This document shows, piece after piece, positions 43,705 through 51,059 of a stretch of DNA of 64,000 nucleotides. How positions within the stretch are numbered: position 1 is the stretch's first letter; every line of letters starts with the position of its first letter. The notes beneath the pieces are model-generated. The model did no database searches. It worked only from the letters and a program-made list of their open reading frames with translations, and was not told the origin of the DNA. This stretch comes from JAJTHC01 sp044348005 (GTDB taxonomy: Bacteria > Cyanobacteriota > Vampirovibrionia > Vampirovibrionales > JAJTHC01): contig JBIKTR010000007.1 of assembly GCA_044348005.1 (NCBI GenBank), forward strand, positions 1 to 64,000, read 5' to 3'. The position numbers and the translations under genes were made by a program.

Positions 43705-44091
43705 ATGTTCACCAATAGTACCTCTTCCAATACACCCGCTCGTCATAGGCTTTTAAGCAGTGGAAGCTTGCAAGGAAAGGCGAGCCTTGCGGATTCTGAA
43801 TACGCGGTGTTAGGGGCCAGCGATTGTGAAGGTCTACCTCCGCAAAAGCGTGAAAAACAACCCTCCTCGTCAGAACATATTTCCCTTGAAGACAGAGTAG
43901 AAATGTCTGCTTTGTCTGCAGAAGCCTTGAGTGAAGTGGCCACTTCTATGGAAGCGGCTATTTTAAGACCTTCGCCTAGTTTGACGCAAGCGTATCGGGT
44001 GCATCATCCCCTCAAACCCGAAATCGATGAATTAGGCACCAGCTTGGTGAAAAGCAATTGGTCGGTGTATTCTGCCAAGCTAATGTTGTGA
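43705..44091 (+). CDS. Hypothetical small protein
   Basis: A 128-residue hydrophilic protein, Ser-rich at both ends, unrecognised. The middle contains EHISLEDRVEMSALSAEALS, reminiscent of the short D-x-V-x-S-x-x-A motifs found near the start of some flagellar regulators such as FlgM, but too short to assign. There is no signal peptide. The ribosome site is weak (AAAGAAAG well upstream). It ends one base before the converging aspA stop. Gap 43439-43704 before it shows nothing else convincing. Confidence 0.5.
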   Translation: MFTNSTSSNTPARHRLLSSGSLQGKASLADSEYAVLGASDCEGLPPQKREKQPSSSEHISLEDRVEMSALSAEALSEVATSMEAAILRPSPSLTQAYRVHHPLKPEIDELGTSLVKSNWSVYSAKLML

Positions 44092-44092
44092 T

Positions 44093-45556
44093 TTAACCCA
44101 CATTCGGTTGGGTCATGCTTTCCACTGAAAGAATTTCGTTTAGGCGCGCTTCATCTAACTTGACGCCGAATTTGTCAGTAATGTCTAGTTCTAGCGCCAC
44201 TTCACGCACCGTTTTACCTTCGCCTAACACTTTTTTGGCAATTTTGGCCGCGTTAGCATAGCCAATAAAGGGATTCAACGCCGTCAACAAAATCGTGGAA
44301 TAATTCATGCGATGTTCAATAAACTCTAGGTTTGGCTCAATGCCAGCGATGCAACGTTCCGCGTATTCACGCAAGCCGTTGGTCAACCACGTTTGAGATT
44401 CCGTGACTTTGATTAAAATCATGGGCATCATCACGTTGAGTTGCCACTGCCCGTTTTGACAACAGAGCGAAATCGTGAGATCGTTGCCCTGCACCGCGTA
44501 AGAAAGTTGATTCATCAGTTCAGGCAAAACAGGGTTGACTTTACCTGGCATAATGGACGATCCGGGTTGGAGGCTGGGGATGAGAATCTCGCCAATCGCT
44601 GTTTTAGGGCCAGAAGAATACAATTTAATATCTTGCGTGATTTTCTCTAGCTCAATGGCGACCGATCGCATGGCGGCGGAATAGTCGCTAAAATGCCCAA
44701 AGCTTGAAGTGAGCTGGAAGTAGTCTTTCGCCTGCTTGACGGGCATACCTGTGTATTCGGCCAGATACTTCACCACGCGCGGGCGATATTCCTTGTGAGT
44801 GTTCAGGCCTGTGCCTAGCGCAGAAGCCCCCAAGCCCAAGTAGTGAAGGTTTTCGGCAGCGGCTTCTACCTTTTGGCGAGCATCGCTTAAGGCGTTGGCA
44901 TAAGCACCAAACTGTTGACCCAGCGTCAACGGCACGGCGTCTTGCATGTGGGTGCGTCCGCAAATTAGCACATCTTTAAACTCAAGCGCTTTTTTTTGGA
45001 AGGTCTCTTCCAGCAATTTAATGCTGGCCACCAGTGCAGGATGCTTCTTCAAAAACGTCAAACGCAAGACGGTGGGGGTGACATCGTTGGTGCTTTGCCC
45101 AAAGTTGGGGTGATCGTTGGGGTGAACAGGCGTATACGTGCCTTTTTCACCGCCGAGCAATTCATTCGCCCGATTCGACAAAATCTCGTTGCAATTCATG
45201 TGATTGCTGGTGCCTGTTCCGCCTTGGTACACATCCACAATAAATTGATCGTTGTAGCGACCTTCAGCCATCTCGTCGCAGGCTTGAATCAGGGCATCAC
45301 CGATTTTGTCGTTGAGTTCGGCGTTGGTGGGATCCAACAAGCCGAGTTCTTTGTTGACTTGTGCGGCGGCTTTTTTAATTTGGCTAAACGCCCAAATGGC
45401 TTCGGGGTATTGTTGAGGGGGCGTAATGCCTGAAATGGGGAAGTTTTCGGAGCCTCGTAGGGCTTGAATACCGTAGTAGGCGTTGGCAGGCACGTTCCGT
45501 TCGCCTAGGGAATCGTTTTCTAGTCTAAAATTTTCTTCAAGAACAGTCTGGCTCAT
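44093..45556 (-). CDS. aspA: Aspartate ammonia-lyase (aspartase)
   Basis: A 487-residue member of the fumarase/aspartase superfamily, most like aspartase, which deaminates aspartate to fumarate and ammonia. FRLENDSLGERNVPANAYYG with YYGIQALR is the aspartase-like N-terminus; GTSNHMNCNE, GRTHMQDAVPLTLGQ and the catalytic loop PGSSIMPGKVNPVLPE are superfamily hallmarks. Class II fumarase is the main alternative, since the two share nearly all motifs; the Tyr-Tyr-Gly-Ile start favours aspartase. AGAGGAAG precedes the ATG. Confidence 0.82.
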   Translation of the reverse strand: MSQTVLEENFRLENDSLGERNVPANAYYGIQALRGSENFPISGITPPQQYPEAIWAFSQIKKAAAQVNKELGLLDPTNAELNDKIGDALIQACDEMAEGRYNDQFIVDVYQGGTGTSNHMNCNEILSNRANELLGGEKGTYTPVHPNDHPNFGQSTNDVTPTVLRLTFLKKHPALVASIKLLEETFQKKALEFKDVLICGRTHMQDAVPLTLGQQFGAYANALSDARQKVEAAAENLHYLGLGASALGTGLNTHKEYRPRVVKYLAEYTGMPVKQAKDYFQLTSSFGHFSDYSAAMRSVAIELEKITQDIKLYSSGPKTAIGEILIPSLQPGSSIMPGKVNPVLPELMNQLSYAVQGNDLTISLCCQNGQWQLNVMMPMILIKVTESQTWLTNGLREYAERCIAGIEPNLEFIEHRMNYSTILLTALNPFIGYANAAKIAKKVLGEGKTVREVALELDITDKFGVKLDEARLNEILSVESMTQPNVG

Positions 45557-45593
45557 CGTTGGAACTTCCTCTCACGAATTTAAACACCCCTCT

Positions 45594-45599
45594 ATGCTA
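45594..45599 (-). promoter_or_regulatory. Possible -10 for aspA
   Basis: On the minus strand this reads TAGCAT within CTTTACGTTAGCATAGA. Almost the same string (CTTTATGTTAGCATAAA) precedes the radical SAM gene at 60902. Confidence 0.4.
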
Positions 45600-45671
45600 A
45601 CGTAAAGAAGGCATCTAGGCAACGGCTTTTTTGGGTATTGTGAAAAGGCGTTGATTCGTGTGGCTTATGGT

Positions 45672-46499
45672 CTAAAACAGGTCTAGGGGATTCGCCTCCT
45701 CACGGACACCCTGCCCCAACACAGGCGCTTGGGGTAGGCTAAACAACGGCAATTGTGCCGTTGTTTCAGGGTTGATCCCACAGACTTGGCTAAAGCTACA
45801 ATACTTGTCAGGGCAAGCAGAAGGCAAGGCAAAACGCTTTTCCGCCAAAATACGAGCCAACACCTGCTTCAACAGACCTTCCGTTTCAGCGATGTAGTCG
45901 GCATCAATCGCGACGGTGTACATCTTCACCGCTGGCTGGCGATTCGTTCGCACATCCACATAATAAAAGTGCATTTCCAGCGATTCGTCCACGCCTAAGG
46001 CGTCACGCATGTGCCAAATGGCGTAACTGTACAAGCGGGTTTGCCAAGCGGTGGCGTAATCGTGAGGAACCGCCGTGCCTGTTTTCCAGTCAATAATAGC
46101 AAGCGATCCGTCATAGAGGCTGATGCGATCGATACGCCCTGTGAGGGTGATAGGCGAAACATCACCCACAGGAAAGGGCAGGTAAAACGCGTATTCGCTT
46201 GCCACAACAGGGGCTTTTGCAATGGGGTGTTGAATCAGTGCTTCAAAATGGGCGTAAATGTTAGCTTTGATTCCCACCTTGAAGTGTTCATAGGGAAGGC
46301 CTTTGGCGTGAAGATCCATGAGGGCATGGACGGATTTGCCGAGTTCAAAGTTGCGCTCATCACTCAACCAGCGTTGTTTTAGCACGGTTTTGTAGTAGAA
46401 CTGGGCGTGGCATTTGTCCCATTCTTTCAGCTGATTCACCGTCACCATCCAAGGGTTTTCGGCAGTAGGGGTAAAGGGTTGAATGGTTTTTAGTGTCAT
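45672..46499 (-). CDS. RecB-like PD-(D/E)XK nuclease
   Basis: A 275-residue stand-alone nuclease of the AddB/RecB/Cas4 type. VNQLKEWDKCHAQFYYK carries the first cluster-type Cys; GKSVHALMDLHAKG the motif-I His; TGRIDRISLYDGSLAIIDWKTG the catalytic Asp, Asp-x-Lys; QTRLYSYAIW the Gln-Tyr motif; and KYCSFSQVC further cysteines that could hold an Fe-S cluster as in AddB and Cas4. Near the C-terminus AQLPLFSL contains QLPLF, matching a sliding-clamp-binding motif. No helicase or cas gene is adjacent. ATG 46499 has AAAGGTG upstream. Confidence 0.82.
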   Translation of the reverse strand: MTLKTIQPFTPTAENPWMVTVNQLKEWDKCHAQFYYKTVLKQRWLSDERNFELGKSVHALMDLHAKGLPYEHFKVGIKANIYAHFEALIQHPIAKAPVVASEYAFYLPFPVGDVSPITLTGRIDRISLYDGSLAIIDWKTGTAVPHDYATAWQTRLYSYAIWHMRDALGVDESLEMHFYYVDVRTNRQPAVKMYTVAIDADYIAETEGLLKQVLARILAEKRFALPSACPDKYCSFSQVCGINPETTAQLPLFSLPQAPVLGQGVREEANPLDLF

Positions 46500-46605
46500 C
46501 GTCTGTTCACCTTTAAGCAAAGGGGGGTTATCAATGGCATTTTATCATATAATAACCCAATAAAGTCACCCAAACCTGCAAGACATGAGGCATTTTTGAA
46601 AACCC

Positions 46606-47229
46606 CTAATTCAACAATTGACGCCCTTCTAACGCGCGAGACAACGTCAACTGATCGGCATAGTCTAAGTCCCCGCCCACGGGCAACCCATACGCAATAC
46701 GCGTGACTTTGACGTTATAAGGCTTTAACTGCCGGGCCATGTATAAGCTCGTCATTTCGCCTTGCGTACTCGGGGGTAAGGCAAATAACACTTCAACGGC
46801 TGAACTGCCGTGGGTGTGACACAACGCCTGAACGCGATCCAGCAAGGTGCGAATGTTAAGCGCTTCTGGGCCAATGCCTTCCATTGGGGAAAGTACGCCC
46901 CCTAGCACATGGTACTTGCCCTTAAAGGCTTGGGTGCGCTCAAGCGCATAGACGTCTTGCGGGGCTTCCACCACGCAGAGCAACGCATCGCTGCGGTGAA
47001 CATCGGTACACACCACGCAGGGTGACGCCACACTCCACTGGTGGCAGTGGGTGCATTCATGCACGTGGGCTTTGGCATCTTTAAGGCCTTCAATCAAGCG
47101 ATGCGTTTTTTCTTCAGGGGCTTGTAGCATGTAAAACGCGTAACGCTGGGCGGTTTTAGGCCCAACACCAGGGAGCTGTTGAAAGGCTTCAATAAGTGCG
47201 GCAAGCGGGGCAACAAAGGTTTGAGTCAT
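46606..47229 (-). CDS. recR: Recombination protein RecR
   Basis: A 207-residue RecR, which with RecF/RecO loads RecA on gapped DNA. The helix-hairpin-helix LPGVGPKTAQRYAFYML, the zinc finger with CTHCHQWSVASPCVVC, and the Toprim domain (LLCVVEAPQDVYALE, YHVLGGVLSPMEGIGPEAL) are complete. Position downstream of no dnaX here is unusual compared with the common dnaX-recR pairing; both are in the window but 35 kb apart. Confidence 0.95.
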   Translation of the reverse strand: MTQTFVAPLAALIEAFQQLPGVGPKTAQRYAFYMLQAPEEKTHRLIEGLKDAKAHVHECTHCHQWSVASPCVVCTDVHRSDALLCVVEAPQDVYALERTQAFKGKYHVLGGVLSPMEGIGPEALNIRTLLDRVQALCHTHGSSAVEVLFALPPSTQGEMTSLYMARQLKPYNVKVTRIAYGLPVGGDLDYADQLTLSRALEGRQLLN

Positions 47230-47348
47230 GGCATAGGTTTCTCGTTAGGGGAAGATGTGCTTATTATAAACCAAATATGCAAAACCAACTCAAACAAACA
47301 GTCGAAGGGAGTGCTTGAGGGGGCTGGCTTTCTTTCACTGCGCTTTTT

Positions 47349-47357
47349 TGCTATAAT
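47349..47357 (+). promoter_or_regulatory. Extended -10 promoter for panB-tlyA
   Basis: TGCTATAAT, about 50 bases upstream of the panB start and a good match to the pattern used elsewhere in the window. Confidence 0.6.
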
Positions 47358-47408
47358 CAACTCTGTTGTTTACGGAAATGGAATCCCACAACCCGAAAAG
47401 GAAAAGCC

Positions 47409-48347
47409 ATGTCTATTCACCACCCCCCTGAACAAGACCTTCGAACTCCCCTTACGCCTGATGGATCCTTATACACCCCCAAAAAAGTGACCGTCAAAAG
47501 CTTGAGGCAGTTCAAAAACCGTCAACAGCCCTTTGCCATGCTCACCGCTTACGACTATTCCACCGCCAAGTTGCTCGATAAAGCCGGCATTGAAACCCTG
47601 CTCGTGGGCGATTCCTTGGCGATGACGGTTTTGGGCCATGCCAACACCCTTAGCGTGACGGTCGAGGAGATGCTCCACCATGTAAAAGCCGTTAAACGAG
47701 GCGTTCAACGAGCGTTTGTCGTGGCGGATATGCCCTTTATGTCCTACCACATCCACCCAACGGAAAGTCTTCGCCATGCAGGGCGCTTTATTCAAGAAGG
47801 TGGGGCGGATGCCATTAAGCTTGAAGGCGCCACAACCGAAACCCTTCAATTGATTGAACGCCTGTCGGAAATTGGGATTCCTGTGGTGGGGCATTTGGGG
47901 CTGACCCCGCAATCTTTATTACAGTTAGGGGGCTATGGCATTCAAGCCAAGACGGCTCACAGCGCTTACAAACTCATTCAAGAAGCCCAAGCCCTTGAAA
48001 ACGCTGGATGCATCGCCCTAGTGCTTGAAATGGTGCCGAATGAAGTCGCCAAACTCACCACCGCCCGCTTGGATATTCCCACCATTGGCATTGGCGCAGG
48101 CCCTGCGTGTGATGCCCAAGTGCTGGTGATTGACGATATTTTAGGGCGATACAGTGACGTTCAGCCTTCCTTTGTGCGTCGCTATGCCCCCGTGGGCGAA
48201 CTAACACAACAGGCCGCTCGGCAATTTCGTCAAGACGTCATTGAACATCACTTCCCCCACCCTGAAGCTGAAAGCACGCCCATGGAAGAAGGCGAGTGGC
48301 TTACCTTGAGCCAAATGCTCGATTTACACCACGGACGCCTGACGTAA
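47409..48347 (+). CDS. panB: 3-methyl-2-oxobutanoate hydroxymethyltransferase
   Basis: A 312-residue pantothenate enzyme adding a hydroxymethyl group from methylene-THF to ketoisovalerate. FAMLTAYDYSTAKLLDKAGI, LVGDSLAMTVLGHANTLSVT, VVADMPFMSYH, DAIKLEGA, GHLGLTPQSLLQLGGYGIQ and IGIGAGPACDAQVLVIDD are all present. About 35 residues precede the usual start, but the ATG at 47409 has AAAAGGAAAAG close upstream. tlyA follows three bases after the stop. Confidence 0.94.
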   Translation: MSIHHPPEQDLRTPLTPDGSLYTPKKVTVKSLRQFKNRQQPFAMLTAYDYSTAKLLDKAGIETLLVGDSLAMTVLGHANTLSVTVEEMLHHVKAVKRGVQRAFVVADMPFMSYHIHPTESLRHAGRFIQEGGADAIKLEGATTETLQLIERLSEIGIPVVGHLGLTPQSLLQLGGYGIQAKTAHSAYKLIQEAQALENAGCIALVLEMVPNEVAKLTTARLDIPTIGIGAGPACDAQVLVIDDILGRYSDVQPSFVRRYAPVGELTQQAARQFRQDVIEHHFPHPEAESTPMEEGEWLTLSQMLDLHHGRLT

Positions 48348-48350
48348 ACA

Positions 48351-49133
48351 ATGAAACAACGCTTAGACGATTGCCTGGTTGAACACGCTTATGCACCTAG
48401 CCTGCCTGAAGCGCGAACGCTTATTATGACAGGGAAAGTCCGCGTGAATGAACGCGTGGTAAGCAAAGCTGGCACGCTGATTCGCCCCACGCATGACCGT
48501 ATTGAGGTGAAGACTAAAGCGCACCCTTATGTGAGCCGTGGGGGGGTGAAGTTGGATCACGCCCTAGACGCCTTTGCCCTAGACGTGCAAGGCCGAATTG
48601 CGCTGGATGTTGGCGCTTCAACAGGGGGGTTTACCGATTGCCTGCGTCAAGCGGGGGCCGCCTGCGTGTACGCCGTGGATGTTGGCAAGAATCAGTTGCA
48701 CCAGACGCTTTTGCATGATGCCCACGTCGTGAATTGGCAGGGGGTAAATGGGCGAAGTTTAACGGCCGAATGTTTCCCGCCAAATGCCCGCCCCAGTATC
48801 GGTGTGACGGATGTTTCCTTTGTTTCATTACGGCATATTCTACCGTCCTTGTGTGGGTGTTTGCATCACACGGTGGAAGCACCATCGTGGGTGGTGGCGT
48901 TGTTGAAACCCCAATTTGAAGCGGAATACACCTTAGCCGCTTCAGAAATGAAGGCGTTTAACGGTATTATTACAGAAGAAGTCCAGCGCCAGCGCATTAA
49001 AGACGCCACCTTGGCGGATTTAGCCGAACGCCTAGACGGCTGGCACCTCGCGGGGCAAGCCCCTTCCCCGATTCGTGGGGCCAAAGGCAATGTGGAATAC
49101 GTTACCCTGTGGACGCCTACGCCTGTGGCGTAA
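48351..49133 (+). CDS. tlyA: TlyA-family rRNA methyltransferase
   Basis: A 260-residue protein with an N-terminal S4 RNA-binding domain (LPEARTLIMTGKVRVNERVV) and a Rossmann methyltransferase domain with IALDVGASTGGFTDCLRQAG as the SAM site and SIGVTDVSFVSLRHILPSL after it. The family 2'-O-methylates rRNA; some members were first described as hemolysins. The start lies three bases after the panB stop, so the two are co-transcribed. Confidence 0.9.
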   Translation: MKQRLDDCLVEHAYAPSLPEARTLIMTGKVRVNERVVSKAGTLIRPTHDRIEVKTKAHPYVSRGGVKLDHALDAFALDVQGRIALDVGASTGGFTDCLRQAGAACVYAVDVGKNQLHQTLLHDAHVVNWQGVNGRSLTAECFPPNARPSIGVTDVSFVSLRHILPSLCGCLHHTVEAPSWVVALLKPQFEAEYTLAASEMKAFNGIITEEVQRQRIKDATLADLAERLDGWHLAGQAPSPIRGAKGNVEYVTLWTPTPVA

Positions 49134-49174
49134 CGCCCGCTTGAAATGGAACTTTGGGTTTTGGTATGGTATAG

Positions 49175-49230
49175 TGTTTTAAATAATTTCCCCTAAAGTA
49201 TAGACACTTTAGGGGAAATTATTTAAAACA
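49175..49230. repeat. 25-bp perfect palindrome with 6-base loop
   Basis: The left arm 49175-49199 and the right arm 49206-49230 are exact inverted complements (core GTTTTAAATAATTTCCCC / GGGGAAATTATTTAAAAC) around ATAGAC. With one mismatch the pairing extends outward through TATAGT/ATTATA. There is no T run after the stem, so it is not a standard terminator for tlyA. Confidence 0.95.
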
Positions 49231-49289
49231 TTATAAAAGACTATAGGGTGTTCGCGAGATGTAAAGAAACGCCCTAATTTCGTGTGTCG

Positions 49290-49472
49290 GAAAGTCTGTT
49301 TTCTGGCCACGAAAGTCTGTTTTCTGGCCACGAAAGTCGGTTTTCTGGCCACGAAAGTCTGTTTTCTGGCCACGAAAGTCTGTTTTCTGGCCACGAAAGT
49401 CGGTTTTTTGGCCACAAAAGTCGGTTTTTTGGCCACGAAAGTCGGATTTCTGGCCACAAAAGTCGGTTTTTT
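49290..49472. repeat. 21-bp tandem array, eight units plus a partial ninth
   Basis: Unit GAAAGTCTGTTTTCTGGCCAC repeats without spacers from 49290 to 49457 (eight units of exactly 21 bases), then a degenerate partial unit. Units vary at a few positions (T or G at base 8; G or A at base 1; C or T near base 15) and the last ones diverge most. Because 21 is a multiple of three, several frames on both strands stay open, but none has a ribosome site or a domain. Confidence 0.95.
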
Positions 49473-49707
49473 TACTCGATTTTCAAGGAATGTGCTGGGG
49501 GGTGAAGGCTTCTTGAAAAAAGCCACTCTTTTTCAGTATAACGTATTTTTAAGGGACTTGCCTAGTGCATAAAGTACACGATTTTTGGGTATTGTTTGTT
49601 CCTTTTATAGCCAAGTTTAGAGTTTTCTGTACAGCGTCTCTTCGTTGTCGCGACGATTTTCGATGTGCTTATGGTCTTCTTTGCACACTTCACACATCTA
49701 CGAGTCT

Positions 49708-49758
49708 AGGCGCCTCGTCTAGCCTACTGTTCAGAAAACTCTTTAAAACACTATAGAA
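49708..49758. repeat. Copy of the CTCTTTAAAACACTATAG intergenic repeat
   Basis: GCCTCGTCTAGCCTACTGTTCAG continuing to CTCTTTAAAACACTATAG, closely matching 38090-38130. It is the reverse complement of the TATAGTGTTTTAAA start of the palindrome at 49170, so the two bracket about 590 bases. Confidence 0.6.
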
Positions 49759-49805
49759 AGAGAAAAAACGTAGCCATTGTTTTGCTTTCCAAGTCGTAGA
49801 GATAA

Positions 49806-49814
49806 TGCTATAAT
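49806..49814 (+). promoter_or_regulatory. Extended -10 promoter for the HerA-like ATPase
   Basis: TGCTATAAT ends six bases before the ATG at 49821, which would put transcription start at or within a base or two of the start codon. No strong -35 is seen, as expected for an extended -10. Confidence 0.6.
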
Positions 49815-49820
49815 AAGGCC

Positions 49821-51059
49821 ATGTTTAAATTCCTTCAAAAAACCATCGCGGCAAGCAAGCCTAAGGTCTTGCAAGTGTCTAAAAACTTTTCAGTTCCACT
49901 GGCAGACTTTCTTTCTACAGGGGAGCGGGACGCCATTTTGGCGTCTTCAGGTATGGGTAAATCATATTTAACGGGCGTTTTGCTTGAAGAAACGCTTGAA
50001 AATGGCACGCTTGTTTGCATTATTGATCCTGAAGGCGAACATTTTACTCTGGCTGAAAAGTATCCTTGCTTGATTATTGGCGGAGAACACGCCCATGTAC
50101 CCTTTGACCCTGCGGGAGTTGAACTGTATATTGAAGCGATGATTACCACAGGGCTTTCGACGATTTTTGACTTGTCTGATTTTATTGACACCGAACAGCA
50201 GGCGTATTACGCCATTATTGGTGATGCTTTGTTTCGCTTAGAACAAAAATATCGTCGTAAAGTTCGATTGGTGGTGGAAGAAGCGCAGATCTATGCCCCG
50301 CAAAACGGAGGCGTTGGGGGTTCTAAAAAAAAGAATCAGGGGCTCGATGCCATTACGGTGTCTCAACGCATTGCCAAGCGAGGCCGTAAACGCGCGTTAG
50401 ACAGCCTTTGGGCCACCCAACGACCCGCCAGTTTAAGTAAAGACATTTTGTCTCAATGCAACCGTTTTTGGTTTGGGGGTATTACATCTGAACTAGATTA
50501 CAAAGCCATTAAGCCCTTTTTAACCGAAGCAGGCATTGGTTTTCAAGAAATAAAGAGCCTTCAACCGGGGGAGTTTTTCTATTACGCCAAGGGTAAAACC
50601 ACGCGCATTAAGGTGCGGAAGCGCTACTGTAAACACGCAGGAGCTACGCCAGATGCGGGGATGACCTTCACCCCCGCGACCGACAAATCTCTTGAAGCGG
50701 TGATGGGCAACTTGGCTAAGAAAATTGAAGCCAAAGCCGAAGAATTAAAGCTAGAACAAAGTGAAATTCAGCGTTTGCAAGAATTATTACGTAAGCAGGA
50801 ACGCAAGATCGAGCAGTTGCGTGAAGAACTTGAACGCGAACGCATGGCCACTAAAGTGATTGAACGCTTGGGCGGAAATGGGTTACAAGCCACTGGTGAA
50901 GCCTTAGCAGGCATGGATTTTGAAGCGCTTTCAAGCTTAGAAGCAGGCACTGCAAAACGAAGTCGTCGTCGTAAATCCAAAGATTCAGGGGACATTGCCA
51001 CCCCTGCCAGCGAAGTGAGTCTTTCCACTTGGGTGGAACCGGGCAAAATTCAGCTTTAA
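49821..51059 (+). CDS. Orphan HerA/FtsK-like ATPase with C-terminal coiled coil
   Basis: A 412-residue ATPase of the HerA/DUF87 type. SSGMGKSYLTGVLLEETLE is the P-loop, CIIDPEGEHFTL the post-Walker A Asp-Pro-Glu-Gly, VRLVVEEAQIYAP the Walker B with two Glu, and LDSLWATQRPASLSKDIL the sensor Gln/Arg-finger region typical of HerA. Residues about 295-350 form a charged coiled coil (KKIEAKAEELKLEQSEIQRL). In archaea and some bacteria HerA works with the NurA nuclease or in defence pairs; no NurA-like gene is next to it here. Its message is probably leaderless. Function is unknown. Confidence 0.78.
   Translation: MFKFLQKTIAASKPKVLQVSKNFSVPLADFLSTGERDAILASSGMGKSYLTGVLLEETLENGTLVCIIDPEGEHFTLAEKYPCLIIGGEHAHVPFDPAGVELYIEAMITTGLSTIFDLSDFIDTEQQAYYAIIGDALFRLEQKYRRKVRLVVEEAQIYAPQNGGVGGSKKKNQGLDAITVSQRIAKRGRKRALDSLWATQRPASLSKDILSQCNRFWFGGITSELDYKAIKPFLTEAGIGFQEIKSLQPGEFFYYAKGKTTRIKVRKRYCKHAGATPDAGMTFTPATDKSLEAVMGNLAKKIEAKAEELKLEQSEIQRLQELLRKQERKIEQLREELERERMATKVIERLGGNGLQATGEALAGMDFEALSSLEAGTAKRSRRRKSKDSGDIATPASEVSLSTWVEPGKIQL

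Noticed and set aside
44996..45433. 145-residue plus-strand frame opposite aspA
   Set aside because: Shadow of a conserved gene; no family features or ribosome site.
44093..45556. Class II fumarase instead of aspartase
   Set aside because: Most motifs are shared, but the YYGIQALR start is closer to aspartases; kept as an alternative, not the main call.
49290..49457. CRISPR array
   Set aside because: Units are directly adjacent with no spacers, are only 21 bases, and no cas gene is near (the RecB-like nuclease at 45672 is not enough).
49209..49526. Several overlapping open frames through the 21-bp array, encoding repeats such as TFVARKP
   Set aside because: They stay open only because the unit length is a multiple of three; no ribosome site, no domain, and frames on both strands are equally open.
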